Part shown: positions 24,166 through 35,638 of the stretch, in pieces
How positions within the stretch are numbered: position 1 is the stretch's first letter
Layout: each line of letters opens with the position of its first letter
From: Paratinospora sagittata
Lineage: Eukaryota > Streptophyta > Magnoliopsida > Ranunculales > Menispermaceae
Direction: 5' to 3'
Assembly: GCA_035771175.1 (NCBI GenBank)
Contig: CM069606.1
Location: forward strand, 27,609,816-27,673,815
Length of the DNA: 64,000 nt
Notes under the pieces: model-generated
The model's database searches: none
What the model saw: only the letters and a program-made list of their open reading frames with translations
Told to the model about the DNA's origin: nothing
Made by a program: the position numbers and the translations under genes

Positions 24166-25229
24166 ATTTCTATATATATGTGCTGCCTTAGAGCAGAAAA
24201 ACCACTAATCAATACGAAAACTGATATTCATTCAAAAATAGATTTACAGTTTTTACTTGTGCGAGAAACTTTTGCAAGTTAGTCGTCTACTCTTTCTGAT
24301 TGAACTTTCGATCGTTTTGAAATAAAAACTTCAAGTCTTCTGAATTGATTGATCTTCATCTTCATCATTTTCAAAATCCATTGAAGAAGACAAAAACTCT
24401 TTGAACCTGTTTTTCAACCAAACTTTATCATACATGTTTTGCTGAATCTGTAGTAACAAAAGGTTCAATCTAAAGCTTTGTAAGTATCACTTTGATTCTG
24501 AGTAAAAGGAATCGTATTTCATCTTGTATTCAGTTTGTAGTGACTGGTAAGTCACTGGGTTAGAGCAAGTGTTGCTCATAGGTGTAAATGGTCGTCTCAC
24601 ACCCGTAAGTTGAGAATAGGTCCTCTCATACCCACAAGTTGAGAATCGGTCTTCTCACACCCGTAAGCTGAGAAACAGTAGTTCTCACACCCGTAAGTTG
24701 AGAAAGTGTACTGGTTTGATCTTCACTAGTAAGAAGGTCCATAGTGGAGTTTGAACAAATCTTAACTGAGGAAGTTAGTAGTGGAGGTAGGCGAGGTCGA
24801 ACCACTATAAATCCATATTGCATTGTCTCATTTACATTTATTGTATCTAATTGCTATACTTTGTTTAATTTGCTTTTATTATTCCGCACATTTTTAAGAA
24901 AGGTTAAAATCTGCTAAGTGTCCAATTCACCCCCCTCTTGGACATTTCTGGGCCAACAAAGAACTCAATCAAAAACGTCTTGATCGATTGCTCAAGAGAA
25001 ACACACAAGTTTCTCAAAAAGTTTGAAGGATTAGGCGAACTATACGGAAGTATGAATCAATAGATACAAATGTAAGTGAACTTTTGCTTTGAAAGATGTT
25101 TAAAATCACTCAAGAACTTGTTTTGGACTTGTAGAAAAGATAGTATGAAAAATGGCACAAGTTCTCAAATTTTGTAAAAGTTGCTTTCCAAATGAGCGAG
25201 TGTTGTATTTATCGAAAAGTACCAGACCG

Positions 25230-25620
25230 AGGCACAGGAACGCGTTCCTCAATGAATGAGCACGCTTCTGCTTTGAAATCTAAAACTTTTTAGATTTTCC
25301 TCCAATCGAGGAACGCATTCCTTATAAGAGGAATGCGTTCCTTAATATGTTCGTTGTGCATAGGAGCGAGGTTCTTCATCAAGAATCATTGACTTTATAA
25401 ACGTTCCTATTTTTCCCTTGACTACAGGAGCGCGTTCCAATTAAGAGAAACACGTTCCTTATTCCCTTATTAGACAAGTCTGAATCTTGAGAAAAACCAT
25501 AGGATTAAGTTTTTTGAACAAGGAGCGCGTTCCTTAAACTCTGATCAGAAAGATTTGATTCTCGGGAAAAGGCTCAGGAGCCCGTTCCTTGACTGAGGAG
25601 CGCGTAATAGAAACCCAATT
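25230..25620. repeat. Array of GGAACGCGTTCC palindromes in the outer LTR
   Basis: Perfect or near palindromes such as AGGAACGCGTTCCT (25236-25249), GAACGCATTCC, GGAATGCGTTCC, GGAGCGCGTTCC and AGGAGCGCGT recur about nine times in 390 bp with AT-rich spacers. They occupy the same relative place, upstream of the minus-strand TATA box, as the AGGACGCT array in the sister LTRs but share no sequence with it. Confidence 0.8.
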
Positions 25621-26096
25621 TTTCAATCAAAATGAGTTTAAAACATTGTCAAACACCTAAACTAACTTTGAAAACATTTTTGACAAGATTGAAACTCAAT
25701 TTGCGAAGATAAACACGTGTAAAACAATCGATTAAAATAGATGATTAAAACGATCGATATGATGCACGCAAAACAATGAAACGATGCAAACTTGGTAATA
25801 CAAGTGCTTGATAATCAATGATATATATATGTGCATGATAAACAATCTTAACTATATGGTTGCATAATAATCAGATTGTGTGTGTGTGCATGCATGATCA
25901 ATATAGTAATAGTGTACATGCATGAATATGATAACCTATATGCATAATTTTCAAAAGATGCAAATCATATTGTGGTTGGAAAGAGTAAGAGTTATTCTAC
26001 AGTACTAAGATTTTAAACTAAGGATGACAAACATGAAGTTCTTGAATCTCTGTGCATTGTTGTTTCATCTACATGCTTTGACAGGATAGTTGAATT

Positions 26097-26945
26097 TGTC
26101 ACACCCCGATTCTTAAGAACAATTTCTTACGATAGGTCGCGGACCAGAATCAAGGTGTGAGCAGAAACGAACATCAACACAGATCTTTTATTCATCCTCT
26201 TTTAATAACGGAGGGAAAAAATACAAATGTTACAATTACATGAGTATAGAGTACACAGCGGAAACTACAACAATCGATAAATAACACACCTAAATCTATG
26301 TTGACATCCCGCACCCTAAGCGTCTCCTTCGCACATAGCTCTGGTGGCTCTCATGTTCTGATAACATATCTGTACTTACGTGTGTCTAAGATCCTGGGGA
26401 AAATTATCAACGGGGTGAGCTCAATAGCTCAGTGAGGTAAAGCAAGATAAACGAAGCTTACATGCATAATAATAAGTACAAAACAACAATCATCATAAAG
26501 TTATGTCACAACAGTACAATCAAGCAATGATATGAAAGAAACATGGTCACACGTCATCACAGGCCAGGCATCATGCACTCGCAACCTGTGATCTGAGGCA
26601 TCGACATAATATCCAACAACTGAGAAGTCTCATGAGTTCCAGTGCTAACCAGTGACAATGTCACCTCTGGGTCCAGGGTAACAACATAGCACCCAATAAT
26701 ATATCATAATGATGATCCCCATGGTCCAGCATAATGGCATAGCACCCATGGTTACGGTATATACCATTTTGTAAAATAGTTCTCATGCATGAAGCAAAAC
26801 ATGGTAAGATCTATGATGCATGATGCTACGTAAATGATCATTAGACAAGTAAGAGACGCAAACCTAGCCTTCATTCCCCACCTTAACACGTGTAGTGGCG
26901 TCGCCTTGCGAATCTTCCGTCGAAACACCTATCTTCCGGAAGCGG

Positions 26946-27007
<62 letters not shown>

Positions 27008-27294
27008 GTGCAAGCGGGAGAGAGAGGGTGAGAGTAAGAAAGGGCGGTGAGGTGGAATGAGGGGAGGGGGCGGAGGGTAGGGCACCTTTATAAATAGGGG
27101 TGGCCGGTGCCCCTTGGGGTCGGCCCCCTCTTGGGGCTGGCCCCCTATGGGGTTAGTCTTTTTCTTGGGACCGTCCCACTATGAGGGTCTATATTTTCTT
27201 CGATGGAGGCTTTTCTCACTTATTGAAACTACCTCTGTGGAGTTTTCAAGCAGTTAAATTAGTTTTATAGTAGAAAAAATTATAGGGTGTTACA
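26097..27294 (-). mobile_element. Solo gypsy LTR, minus strand (1198 bp)
   Basis: The plus strand runs TGTCACACCCCG (26097) to GGGTGTTACA (27294). On the minus strand it therefore starts TGTAACACCC and ends GGTGTGACA, typical of chromovirus LTRs. Flanks GAATT (26092-26096) and AAATT (27295-27299) are a TSD with one mismatch. The shared gypsy block (minus strand CACTGAGCTATTGAGCTCA) at about 26412-26436 supports the orientation. No internal sequence adjoins it. A GA microsatellite is inside. Confidence 0.82.
26951..27004. repeat. (GA)27 microsatellite
   Basis: Fifty-four bases of perfect GA dinucleotide inside the solo gypsy LTR. The open frames through it on both strands are low-complexity artefacts. 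Confidence 0.97.
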
Positions 27295-27463
27295 AAATTT
27301 CTTTGATATAGCTAGTTAGTACTGAAACAATTACATCAAAGAGATTAGTGATCACAAGTATGTTGTTTGTAATCATCAAAACAAAAATGGGTGAGAGTCG
27401 TTACATCAACACGATTGGTTAGCACTTTTACATGCTAGGATCGATTGTCAGAAAAAGTAAGTT

Positions 27464-28362
27464 TTGATAACGATACCCAATGAAGATAACCTAAAAATTC
27501 AGGGGATCCATAGACATGCTCATCATTCCACCGTGTCCTTTATAAGATCTAAGATGCAAACTCTTTCGACACTTAATCAAGATGATAAAACCATGGAACC
27601 TAGTTACCCTTCAAACCTTAAAGATATTCTGGTCTTTAGGGAATATCCAATAGTGTTCCTAGATGATCTTCCAGGTCTCCCACCTCCTTGGGAATTCGAC
27701 TTCGAAATCAAGTTGATTCCGGGTACCGAACCTGTCTACATTTCACCTTATCAAATGTTGAATGTAGAATTAATAGAACTTGATAAACAATTAAAGGAGT
27801 TGGAAGAATTAGGATTCCTAAGAAAGAGCACGTCGTCATGGGGTGTTCCAGTTTTTTTCGTCAAGAAAAATGATGGTTCGCTCTGACTTTGAATCGACTA
27901 TAGAAAGTTGAACAAAGTGACCATCAAGAACAAATATCACTTACCCCGAATTAAAGATCTATTCGACCAACTAAGATGAGCGAAGTTCTTCTCAAAGATC
28001 GACCTTCGTTTGGGATACCACCAATTTCGGGTCAAGAAGGTTGACATCCCAAAGCCAGCCTTCCAAACCAGATATGGGCATTATGAATTCACTTTAATGC
28101 CATTCGGCCAGTCTAACACGCCTGCGGCTTTCATGGATTTAATGAACCGCATCTTCAGATCGTATCTAGATCGCTTTGTCGTATTATTTGTTGATGACAT
28201 CCTGGTGTACTCTCTTACGGAGGAACTCCATGAAACACACTTGCGAACTGTGCTCAACACCCTTCAGTAATATCGGCTCTATGCTAAGCTAAGCAAGCGT
28301 GACTTCTAGATGAATAAAGTAAAGTTCCTCGGCCATGTGATATCCCATGACAGAATTGAAGT
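27464..28362 (+). pseudogene. Gypsy pol fragment: protease end and reverse transcriptase
   Basis: One frame runs the whole length with four stops (27884, about 27978, 28268 and about 28307). It encodes the RT lead-in [58 protein letters not shown], and the catalytic box FVDD (about 28189-28200), then [16 protein letters not shown]. The sequence is cut at 28362 exactly where the next LTR begins, and the rest of pol is not found in the window. It differs from the two chromoviruses at many residues, so it is a third gypsy lineage or subfamily. Confidence 0.92.
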
Positions 28363-31033
28363 TGTCACGACCCACTATACGTGACGTCATGACCGGCACG
28401 GTACCCCCAGGTATACCCTCCATCAGTATACCAGGTGTCTCGTCAGCCTAATATACACGAAACCCAAAATGAAACACAATCCTAATATAGCATCCATCTA
28501 GACAAAACCAATAACAATAAAGTAAAAATATATTACATCTCCAAAATTACCAAATATAAAATTTCATAAGTCCACAAAATATACAAAACCCAACAAATCC
28601 CATCTATGTGTTAATTATACATACACTAGGTCTTATCATGTACATAATATCAAAATACAAAAATGTACAACACCTACATCAACAAAAACCAAGGGAGTGC
28701 TCCGCAGTCAAGCCTTCCTTTTCCCTTTCCTATCTGAACCTTAAAGAAAAGGGTGAGGTGTGAGCTACAACAAGCTCAGTGAATGTCATTTACAAGTGAT
28801 AATATACATGCATTTATAAAAACATGGCAAGATCATAAAAAACATTTGAAGTATCATGGTGATGAAAAAAGATTACATACATGCCAATATAATTCATCAT
28901 GTTATAACAAAGACAATGCATATCATTTCTAAACATGCCAATGCAATCATAACACCTCCTGAGCAAGGGTGATCAAAGGCCTGGTGCGAGACACACAGCG
29001 CTCGATCTGACCAAACAATACTCGTATTCTAGTAGGATTTTTGGGGTCGTGCAACACGTAGGACCAACCTTAACTATCCTACCTATACACAAGCCATAAA
29101 ACACTCTATCAGGTCCACAACTTGGGATTACCAGTAAACTTACGAGACTTTCCAAAGGAAATCTCAACTAGGAGACTCAACCAAATTGCTAACCCTATAA
29201 ACTATGCTCAAATTCATTTAATGGAATATTAAAATATGCATAACACTTATAAATATAAATTCAAATCAATTTATGTAATACAATGCCACATATAAAAATT
29301 CAAATGTAAAGAGACACTTACTACTCGATTGGCTAGACTTAGCCAATCCAAATTCCAATTTCACGAGAAGTACTTGGATGCCACAATCACCCCAAGCACC
29401 ACAACCTCCAATTGACTATTTGGGTTATATAGATCAACCACAAAATCCTGAAATAACGTGGTTCATTCAATACTAAAAATTGGCCTTAAAGTATGCTACA
29501 CAACCATGTATAAACCCAAATCAAAAGCCAATTAAGATTCTAAAATAATCTAACACATGAGCCAATTCCATATTATTTAATTTAACTATTTAATACTACA
29601 TTAACCCACATTTAACCCAAATTGAATGTAATAGGTTGATCCAACCACCATAATACATGACATTCAATCATAAATAGGGTTAATTAGAGTAATTGCAAGT
29701 CAATTTGGTCAATTAACATCAATTAGGTTAAAATCCCAAATTTGGGCAAATCCCCAAATCCATTTCAATTTCTCAATTCACATGGCCTAGGCCAAAATTG
29801 CACTATACCTAAGGTTTTCAGCCATTAAAATCAGTAAATTAGACCACTACACATCCACATTTACCCATCTATTCATCATACATCACATGTAAATCCAATA
29901 GCAAACCCTAAGTCCAAAATCTAGGGTTTAGGTCAATACACATAACCACTCTAATTTCTTGCTAGAAATTGGGGGTTTTACCTTCAATAGGTTCCCAATG
30001 GCCTCTAATTAAACATACATGACATGCAAACCCTAACTCCAAGATGTGTTCTTCCAACACCTTCCACAAATTTTGGGATTCATAGTGGAACACATCAATA
30101 AGGGTTTTTCTAGGTTAGGGAAGGTCTCTAACATCATAAACAAGCATAAAATAGCTAAAACATGTAAACCCTAGGTCAAGAACCCACCAAATCTGGGATT
30201 CATGCAAACCCTAGGTCAAAGTAAAACTTGCAAACACACATGAAAGAGATAGAATAAAGAAAATGAGAGAGAATGATATACCTTGGAGGGATTTTGGACA
30301 AAAATGCACCAAATCCTAGCCTTTCTCCTCTTCCCTTCTGTTCCTCTTCTCCAAGCTCCTTTCGCTCTCTTCAAAGTGAAAAATGAGCAAGTGTGTCAAA
30401 AATTAGAAAGTAGTTGCATTTATAGAAAAAATTTGGGCCCACATGAAAAACTGCCAAAAAATAGATTTTCCTGCTGCAATTACTTGCACTTAGATAATCA
30501 ATTTCTTACAAACTACTCACCAAATTAATATCTTAGCGTTCTAAGTTTTTATGAGTCAGTTACCAACCTTCTTGTAAATTTCAACTCAATCCAACGGTGG
30601 GTCAGCTCAATCCAACAGTTTGATCAAAACTGCACAAGAAAATTCGCAAATCCAAGAAACAGTGTTTGGAGTCTTATATCTCATATAAGCCAACTCCGAT
30701 CAAGATATTTACCATTCATAATGAAGATCTATCAGAGGAGAAAAAGCTGACAAGATTTTAGCTCAATCAGACCACGGATCTAGGTGATCAAGCCATTGAT
30801 ATAATCGGTGACAGAAATTTTGTCCTCCATGAAGCGAGCTTCACTGATCTAAAACACCGTTCTCGACATTTTTTGACGCCAAACGGGTCTCCGATCATTC
30901 CGAAACTTTAAACACACATTAAACAACTTAAAAGCATGCAAATACACTCGAACCAACATGCGTCGAGGATCAACTACGTATACTGGTACTCTACGGGTAA
31001 AACATGACGTCATCCAAAGGTACGAGTGTTATA
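28363..31033 (-). mobile_element. Gypsy (Tekay-like) LTR A, minus strand (about 2.67 kb)
   Basis: The plus strand starts TGTCACGACCCACTATACG and ends GGTACGAGTGTTATA, matching LTR B (31036-35580) along its length; the CA end seems mutated to TA. The minus-strand TATA box is at about 30418-30427 (CTATAAATG), just after a GTGGGCCCAAAT block also in LTR B. No clear TSD was found (GAAGT on the left), and only two bases separate it from LTR B. It may be a solo LTR or one half of a rearranged pair. Confidence 0.75.
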
Positions 31034-33055
31034 ACTGTCACGACCCACTATACGTGACGTCATGACCGACACGGAAACCTCCGAGTATACCCTCCGTCGG
31101 TACACCCGGCGTCCTGTCAGCCTAAAACACATATACGAATCCCCAAAATTCAAATACAGTACAATCCTAAAAACATCCATCTAACATGATCATAAATGAA
31201 ATAAAATATTACATCTCCAAGTTACCAAATATAAAATTTCAAAGTTTACAAAAATACTACATACCCAACACATCCCAACTATTTGTTAATTATACATATA
31301 CTAGGTGTTATCATGTACATAATTATCAAATTACAAAACTAAATGTACAACACCTACATGAAACAAAACAAGGGACGCTCCGCAATCAAGCCTTCTCTTT
31401 TCTTTTTTCTATCAGATCCTGAAAGAAGAAGGTGAGGTGTGAGCTATAGCCCGCTCAGTGAATGTTATTTACAAGTGGCATATATGTGCATTTAATAAAA
31501 ACATTATAAGATCATAAATAATTGAAATATCATGATGACGAAATAGATTACACACATGCTAACATAATAAATCAAGTCATACATAAGACGATGCATAACA
31601 TTTGTAGTCATGCTCATGCAATCCTAACACCTCTTGAGTACGGGGGGGTTCAAGGCTAGTGCGCTACACCCAACACCTGAACACACACACAATACTCGTA
31701 TCCTAATAGGATTTTTGGGGTTGTGCAGCACGTGGGATTAGCCTAAACTAACCTACCCATACACAAGCCATAAAACCCTCTGCCAGGTACACAACTGGGA
31801 GCGCCACTAGACTTACGAGAATTTCTAAAAAGAGGGAATTCCAACTAGGAGCCTCAACCCAAATTGTCATCCCAATGAATTATGCTCAAATGTATTTCAT
31901 GGAATATTAAAACATGCATACCATTATACATAAGCATTTAAAATATTTCTATACTACAATGTCACATATAAATAATCTCAAAGTAAAAGAACATTCACAC
32001 TTGATTGGCTAAGTCTAGCCAATCCAATCCCCAAAACTCTCTAATTGACTAAACGGGTTCAAGATCAATCACAAGACCTGGAAATAACATGGTTCACACA
32101 ACTGAAAATCAGTCATAAAGTGTGTCAAAACCCCATGTTCAAACCCAATCTAACGTCAATTAGATTCTAAATTGGTTACCCCCTTGAGCAAATTTTCATA
32201 TTGCCCAACTTGATCATTTAGACTCAATTAAACCAAGATTGACCTAAATTGAATGTAATAGGGTGATCCCATGATCCAACCACTAATATACATGACAATT
32301 CAATTATAATTAGGGTCAATTAGACTATACATCAAGTCAATTTCATCAATTGACTAAGTCTTGGTCAAAATCCCCAATTAGGCCAATATAAAACATAAGA
32401 TCAAAATGAACTAAGCCATATCAATTTAACATAGGTTCTAACATTTTAAACCCATGATTCTACTCAATTTGAGTCCAATTAAACAATCCCCAAGTCAATT
32501 TCATAAATTGACTTACTTTGGGTGAAAAGTTCCAATTTGGGCAAATCCCCAAATTACATGCAAAATGGCCAAATACTCAGCCTAGGTCAAAATTAGTCAA
32601 CCTTAGGGTGTCCATTATGAAAACCCACTGAATTCTATCATCAACAACCTTAATCATGCCCAAAAAGACCTACATTGCATAAATTTTCATATTTTCTATC
32701 TAGAGCATCAAAAGCCCCAAATCTGAAAATTTTCTTACATAGGCCATATTGCCAATTTTACACTAGGCCACCATACATAGCCACAAAATTTACTGAACAT
32801 GCCCCATGGGATCATCCACCATGGCTACTAGGTCAACATAGTTGACATGCAAAGCTTAATTTTAACCCTAAGTCAATGATCCAAGTGTAGGCCATTTGAA
32901 CTAAACTCCAAGATTTCACCATGGAAATCTCTAACCAAAAGCATGGATCAGTTCTTGGTGTTCATAGCTCTAACATAGGTGACATGTAAACAACCTGAAA
33001 AGTTCTAAGGCCATGAACAAGGTATAGGTCCATTTACAAAGTGTTCCACCAAATT

Positions 33056-33539
33056 TGTCAAACCTGGGTTGCACACAGTGCCCCCTACCCAGGGTGATGA
33101 GTACCCCCGCAGGGCATACTCCAGCCATTGCACCACATAATATTGTCCCATCCCTGTACACAGCCCACTCAACAGTGTCTAGTACCCCCGGGATCATTTG
33201 TCCACACTATTCACACATGAATAGTGTAGGGCCTCCCCCGGATTCGAACCTCAAACCTCATAGAGGTTGATTTCGCAATCCGAGTGACCACTGAGTCAAG
33301 GTTTAGTGGCTCTCAGATTGCGAAATCAACCTATATGAGGTTTGAGGTTCGAATCTGGGGGAGGCCCTACACTATTCATGTGTGAATAGTGTGGACAAAT
33401 GATCCCGGGGGTACTAGACACTGTTGAGTGGGCTGTGTACTGGGATGGGACAATATTATGTGGTGCTATGGCTGGAGTATGCCCTGCGGGGGTACTCATC
33501 ACCCTGGGTAGGGGCACTGTGTGCAATCCAGGTGTGACA
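33056..33539. repeat. 484-bp foldback (inverted repeat) with tRNA-like B boxes
   Basis: Two arms of about 235 bp are near-perfect reverse complements centred at about 33298. Examples are GATTTCGCAATC 33269-33280 against GATTGCGAAATC 33316-33327, and TTGCACACAGTGCCC on the left against its complement at about 33512-33526. Ends are TGTCA...TGACA. Each arm holds a perfect or near-perfect Pol III B box, GGTTCGAATC (33241-33250 on the minus strand; 33346-33355 on the plus), and a weaker A-box-like GACTCAGTGG upstream in the left arm. It could be a head-to-head SINE pair or a foldback MITE. I see no poly-A or poly-T tail. Confidence 0.8.
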
Positions 33540-33551
33540 AAAATGCCTTAT

Positions 33552-34607
33552 TTAACCATGTTATTTTCAGGTCTTGTGATTGATCTTGAACCCGTTTAAT
33601 CAATTAGCGAGTTTTGGCGATTGGATTGGCTAGACTTAGCCAATCAAGGGTGAGTGTTCTTTTACTTTGGGATTATTTATATGTGGCATTATAGTATAGA
33701 AATGTTTTAAATGCTTATGTATAAGGTATGCATGTTTTAATATTCCACGAAATACATTTGAGCATAATTCATTGGAATGACAATTTGTGTTGAGGCTCCT
33801 AGTTGGAATTTCCTTTTTTTGGGAATTCTCGTAAGTCTAGCGGCGATCCCAGTTGTGTACCTGGCAGAGGGTTTTATGGCTTGTGTATGGGTAGGTTAGT
33901 TTAGGCTAATCTTACGTGCTACACAACCCCAGAAATCCTATTAGGATACGAGTATTGTGTGAGTGTTCAGGTACTGTGTGTAGCGCACCAGCCTTGAACC
34001 CCCGTACTCAGGAGGTGTTAAGATTGCATGAGCATGACTACAAATGTTATGCATCGTCTTATGTATGACTTGATCCATTATGTTAGCATGTATGTAATCT
34101 ATTTCACCATCATGATATTTCAACTGTTTTATGATCTTACCATGTTTTATAAATGCAAGTATATGCCACTTGTAAATAACATTCACTGAGCTGGCTGTAG
34201 CTCACATCTCACCATCTTCTTTTAGGATCTGATAGAAAAGGAAAGGGGAAGACTTGACTGCGGAGCGTCCCTTGTTTTTGTTTCATGTAGGTGTTGTACA
34301 TTTAGTTTTGTATTTTGATAATTATGTACATGGTAACACCTAGTAATTGTATATTTAACACATAGTTGGGATGTGTTGGGTTTTGTATTATTTTGAAGAC
34401 TCTGAAATTTTATATTTGTAAAAATTTGGAGAAGTAATATTTTATTTCATTATAATCATGTTAGTTAGTTGTTAAGGATGTACCTTTATTTCTTTTTGGT
34501 GATTCGTATATGTATTCGAGAGCTGACGGGACGTCGGGTGTACTGACGGAGGGTATACTCGAAGGTTCCTGTGCCAGTCATGACGTCACGTAGAGTGGGT
34601 CGTGACA
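33552..34607 (+). repeat. Inverted partial copy of LTR B
   Basis: Read on the minus strand this matches 31036-32100 in order, including TGACGTCATGACYG near the end, AGGAGCCTCAA, and TGGCTAAGTCTAGCC. It ends at AACCATGTTATTT, where homology stops abruptly. The two copies form a large inverted repeat with about 1.45 kb between them. Confidence 0.85.
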
Positions 34608-35638
34608 AAATCCAAAAGGGTAAATGGGGAAAATGGCACCAATGGCCTCCAATCAACACTATGGTTCATAAAAACATGCATGCAATGGAACCCTAGGTTT
34701 GGAACAATCCTTAACTGAGAATCCATGGCATATCTTAGGTCAAAATACAACTTGGAAGCTTAAACTAGAGAGATCAAAGGAAGAAAATAGAGAAAACATG
34801 CAAACCTCATGGAGTTCTTGAGCAAGAACCTCCAAACCCTAATTTTCCTCTCCTTTTCTCTTCTCTTGCTCTTCTCCAGCTCTTCTCCCTCTTTCTCAAG
34901 TGCAAAATGTGCAAATGAGCTAAAAAAACCGAGTCAATATCTTATATAGAAGTATTTGGGCCCACAACTAAAAGTTGCCAAAAACTGTAAAAAATCAGTT
35001 TTCATGTTGCAATACTTGCACTTAGATAGTCAATTTCATGCAAACTGCCGACCAATTTAAAATCGTAACCGTTCAAAAGTTTCATGAGTCCGTTACCAAA
35101 ATTCTGGTAAATTTGCAACTCAATCAAAGTGTTTGATTGCGAGATCCAACCGTTTGATCAAAACTGCGTAAGAAAATCTTCAAATCCGTGAAACAGTTTT
35201 TGGAGTCTTATAACTCACAGTAGGTAACTCCGATCAAGATCTTCGCCATTAATAATGAATATCTATCAGAGAAGAATGAGCTGAAAAAAATTCAACTCAA
35301 TCGGACCACGGATCTAGGAGAACAAACTATTGATGTATTTTGTGACAGAAATTTCTTCCTCCATGAAGCGAGCTCCACTGGATCCAAAACACCATTTTCG
35401 ACATGTTTCGACGTCGAACGGGTCTCCGATCGTTCCGAAACTTCATGCACACTCTCTATGACCTAAACTCATGCAAAGAAACTCGAACCTACGTGCGTCG
35501 AGCATCAAAATACATATACACATACGTATACAGGTACACTATGGGTCAAAATGACGTCACCTAAAGGCACGGGTGCTACAACTCTTTCCAACTTAGGAAT
35601 ATTTTTTTACTCAAAAAATAAAAGCAAGAGAACTAACC

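Larger units (their letters stand above)
3786..24958 (+). mobile_element. SIRE-like Ty1/copia retrotransposon, complete but decayed, with two nested insertions in its 3' LTR
   Basis: Both ends are flanked by the exact TSD AAGAA (3781-3785 and 24959-24963). The order is 5' LTR (3786-5833), PBS (5836), gag, PR, INT, RT, RNase H (5887-10538), PPT (10803-10813) and 3' LTR starting at 10817. The domain order PR-INT-RT-RH is diagnostic of Ty1/copia. The 3' LTR is interrupted by a Tekay-like gypsy element (11865-21907) and a solo LTR (22256-24165). Without these the element is about 9.2 kb. Frameshifts and stops through gag-pol make it non-autonomous. Confidence 0.93.
10817..24958 (+). repeat. 3' LTR of the SIRE-like copia element, in three pieces
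   Basis: Pieces 10817-11864, 21913-22250 and 24171-24958 align in order with the 5' LTR (3786-5833). They end at GGCCAACA (24958) before the TSD AAGAA. The gaps are the Tekay-like element (TSD AGCGC) and a solo LTR (TSD ATTTA/ATTTC). The reassembled length is about 2.18 kb, longer than the 5' LTR mainly because of a tandem expansion at 10997-11218. Confidence 0.92.
1..27411 (-). mobile_element. Outer SIRE-like copia LTR, minus strand, left end outside the window, split by three insertions
   Basis: Removing the nested insertions joins four pieces (1-83, 3091-3785, 24964-26096, 27295-27411) into one continuous minus-oriented LTR of about 2 kb, cut by the window edge. Read on the minus strand it begins TGTTGATGTAACG at 27411, followed by a TTTTGATGATTACAAAC block also present near the start of the other SIRE-like LTRs here. 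It then has an array of GGAACGCGTTCC-type words (25236-25620), a TATA-like GATAAATAC (near 25208-25217) and a long AT-rich R/U5 part. The three junctions are supported by near or exact 5-bp TSDs. I do not see the end of the LTR or any internal region, so solo versus full element is open. Confidence 0.65.
33056..34607. mobile_element. Composite insertion in LTR B: foldback plus inverted LTR piece
   Basis: Flanks AAATT (33051-33055) and AAATC (34608-34612) look like a TSD with one mismatch, and the inserted block starts TGTCA and ends GTGACA. Its left third is a 484-bp inverted repeat. The rest (about 33552-34607) is the reverse complement of the first ~1.07 kb of LTR B. It behaves as one insertion, probably a solo LTR of the same family in opposite orientation whose other half was lost or replaced. 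Confidence 0.65.
31036..35580 (-). repeat. 3' LTR (LTR B) of chromovirus B, about 2.99 kb without its insertion
   Basis: The plus strand runs TGTCACGACCC (31036) to GGTGCTACA (35580), so the LTR proper begins TGTAGCACCC and ends GGGTCGTGACA. A minus-strand TATA box is at about 34943-34951 (CTATATAAG). The shared CACTGAGC block, read on the minus strand, is at about 31431-31462. It is interrupted at 33056-34607. Confidence 0.85.

Noticed and set aside
26834..27085. Overlapping open frames on both strands rich in Arg-Glu or Leu-Ser
   Set aside because: They run through the (GA)27 microsatellite, which is open in several frames by composition alone.
26097..27294. Plus orientation for this solo LTR, suggested by TTTATAAATAGGGG at about 27087
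   Set aside because: The end sequences (TGTAACACCC start on the minus strand) and the shared CACTGAGCT block both favour the minus strand.
33340..33360. Possible tRNA gene suggested by GGTTCGAATC
   Set aside because: I could not find an acceptor stem, anticodon arm or proper A box at tRNA spacing; a B box alone fits a SINE or MITE.
32970..33599. Mirror-image small reading frames on both strands with nearly identical proteins
   Set aside because: They are produced by the inverted repeat at 33056-33539 and have no family motif; no sign of a real protein.
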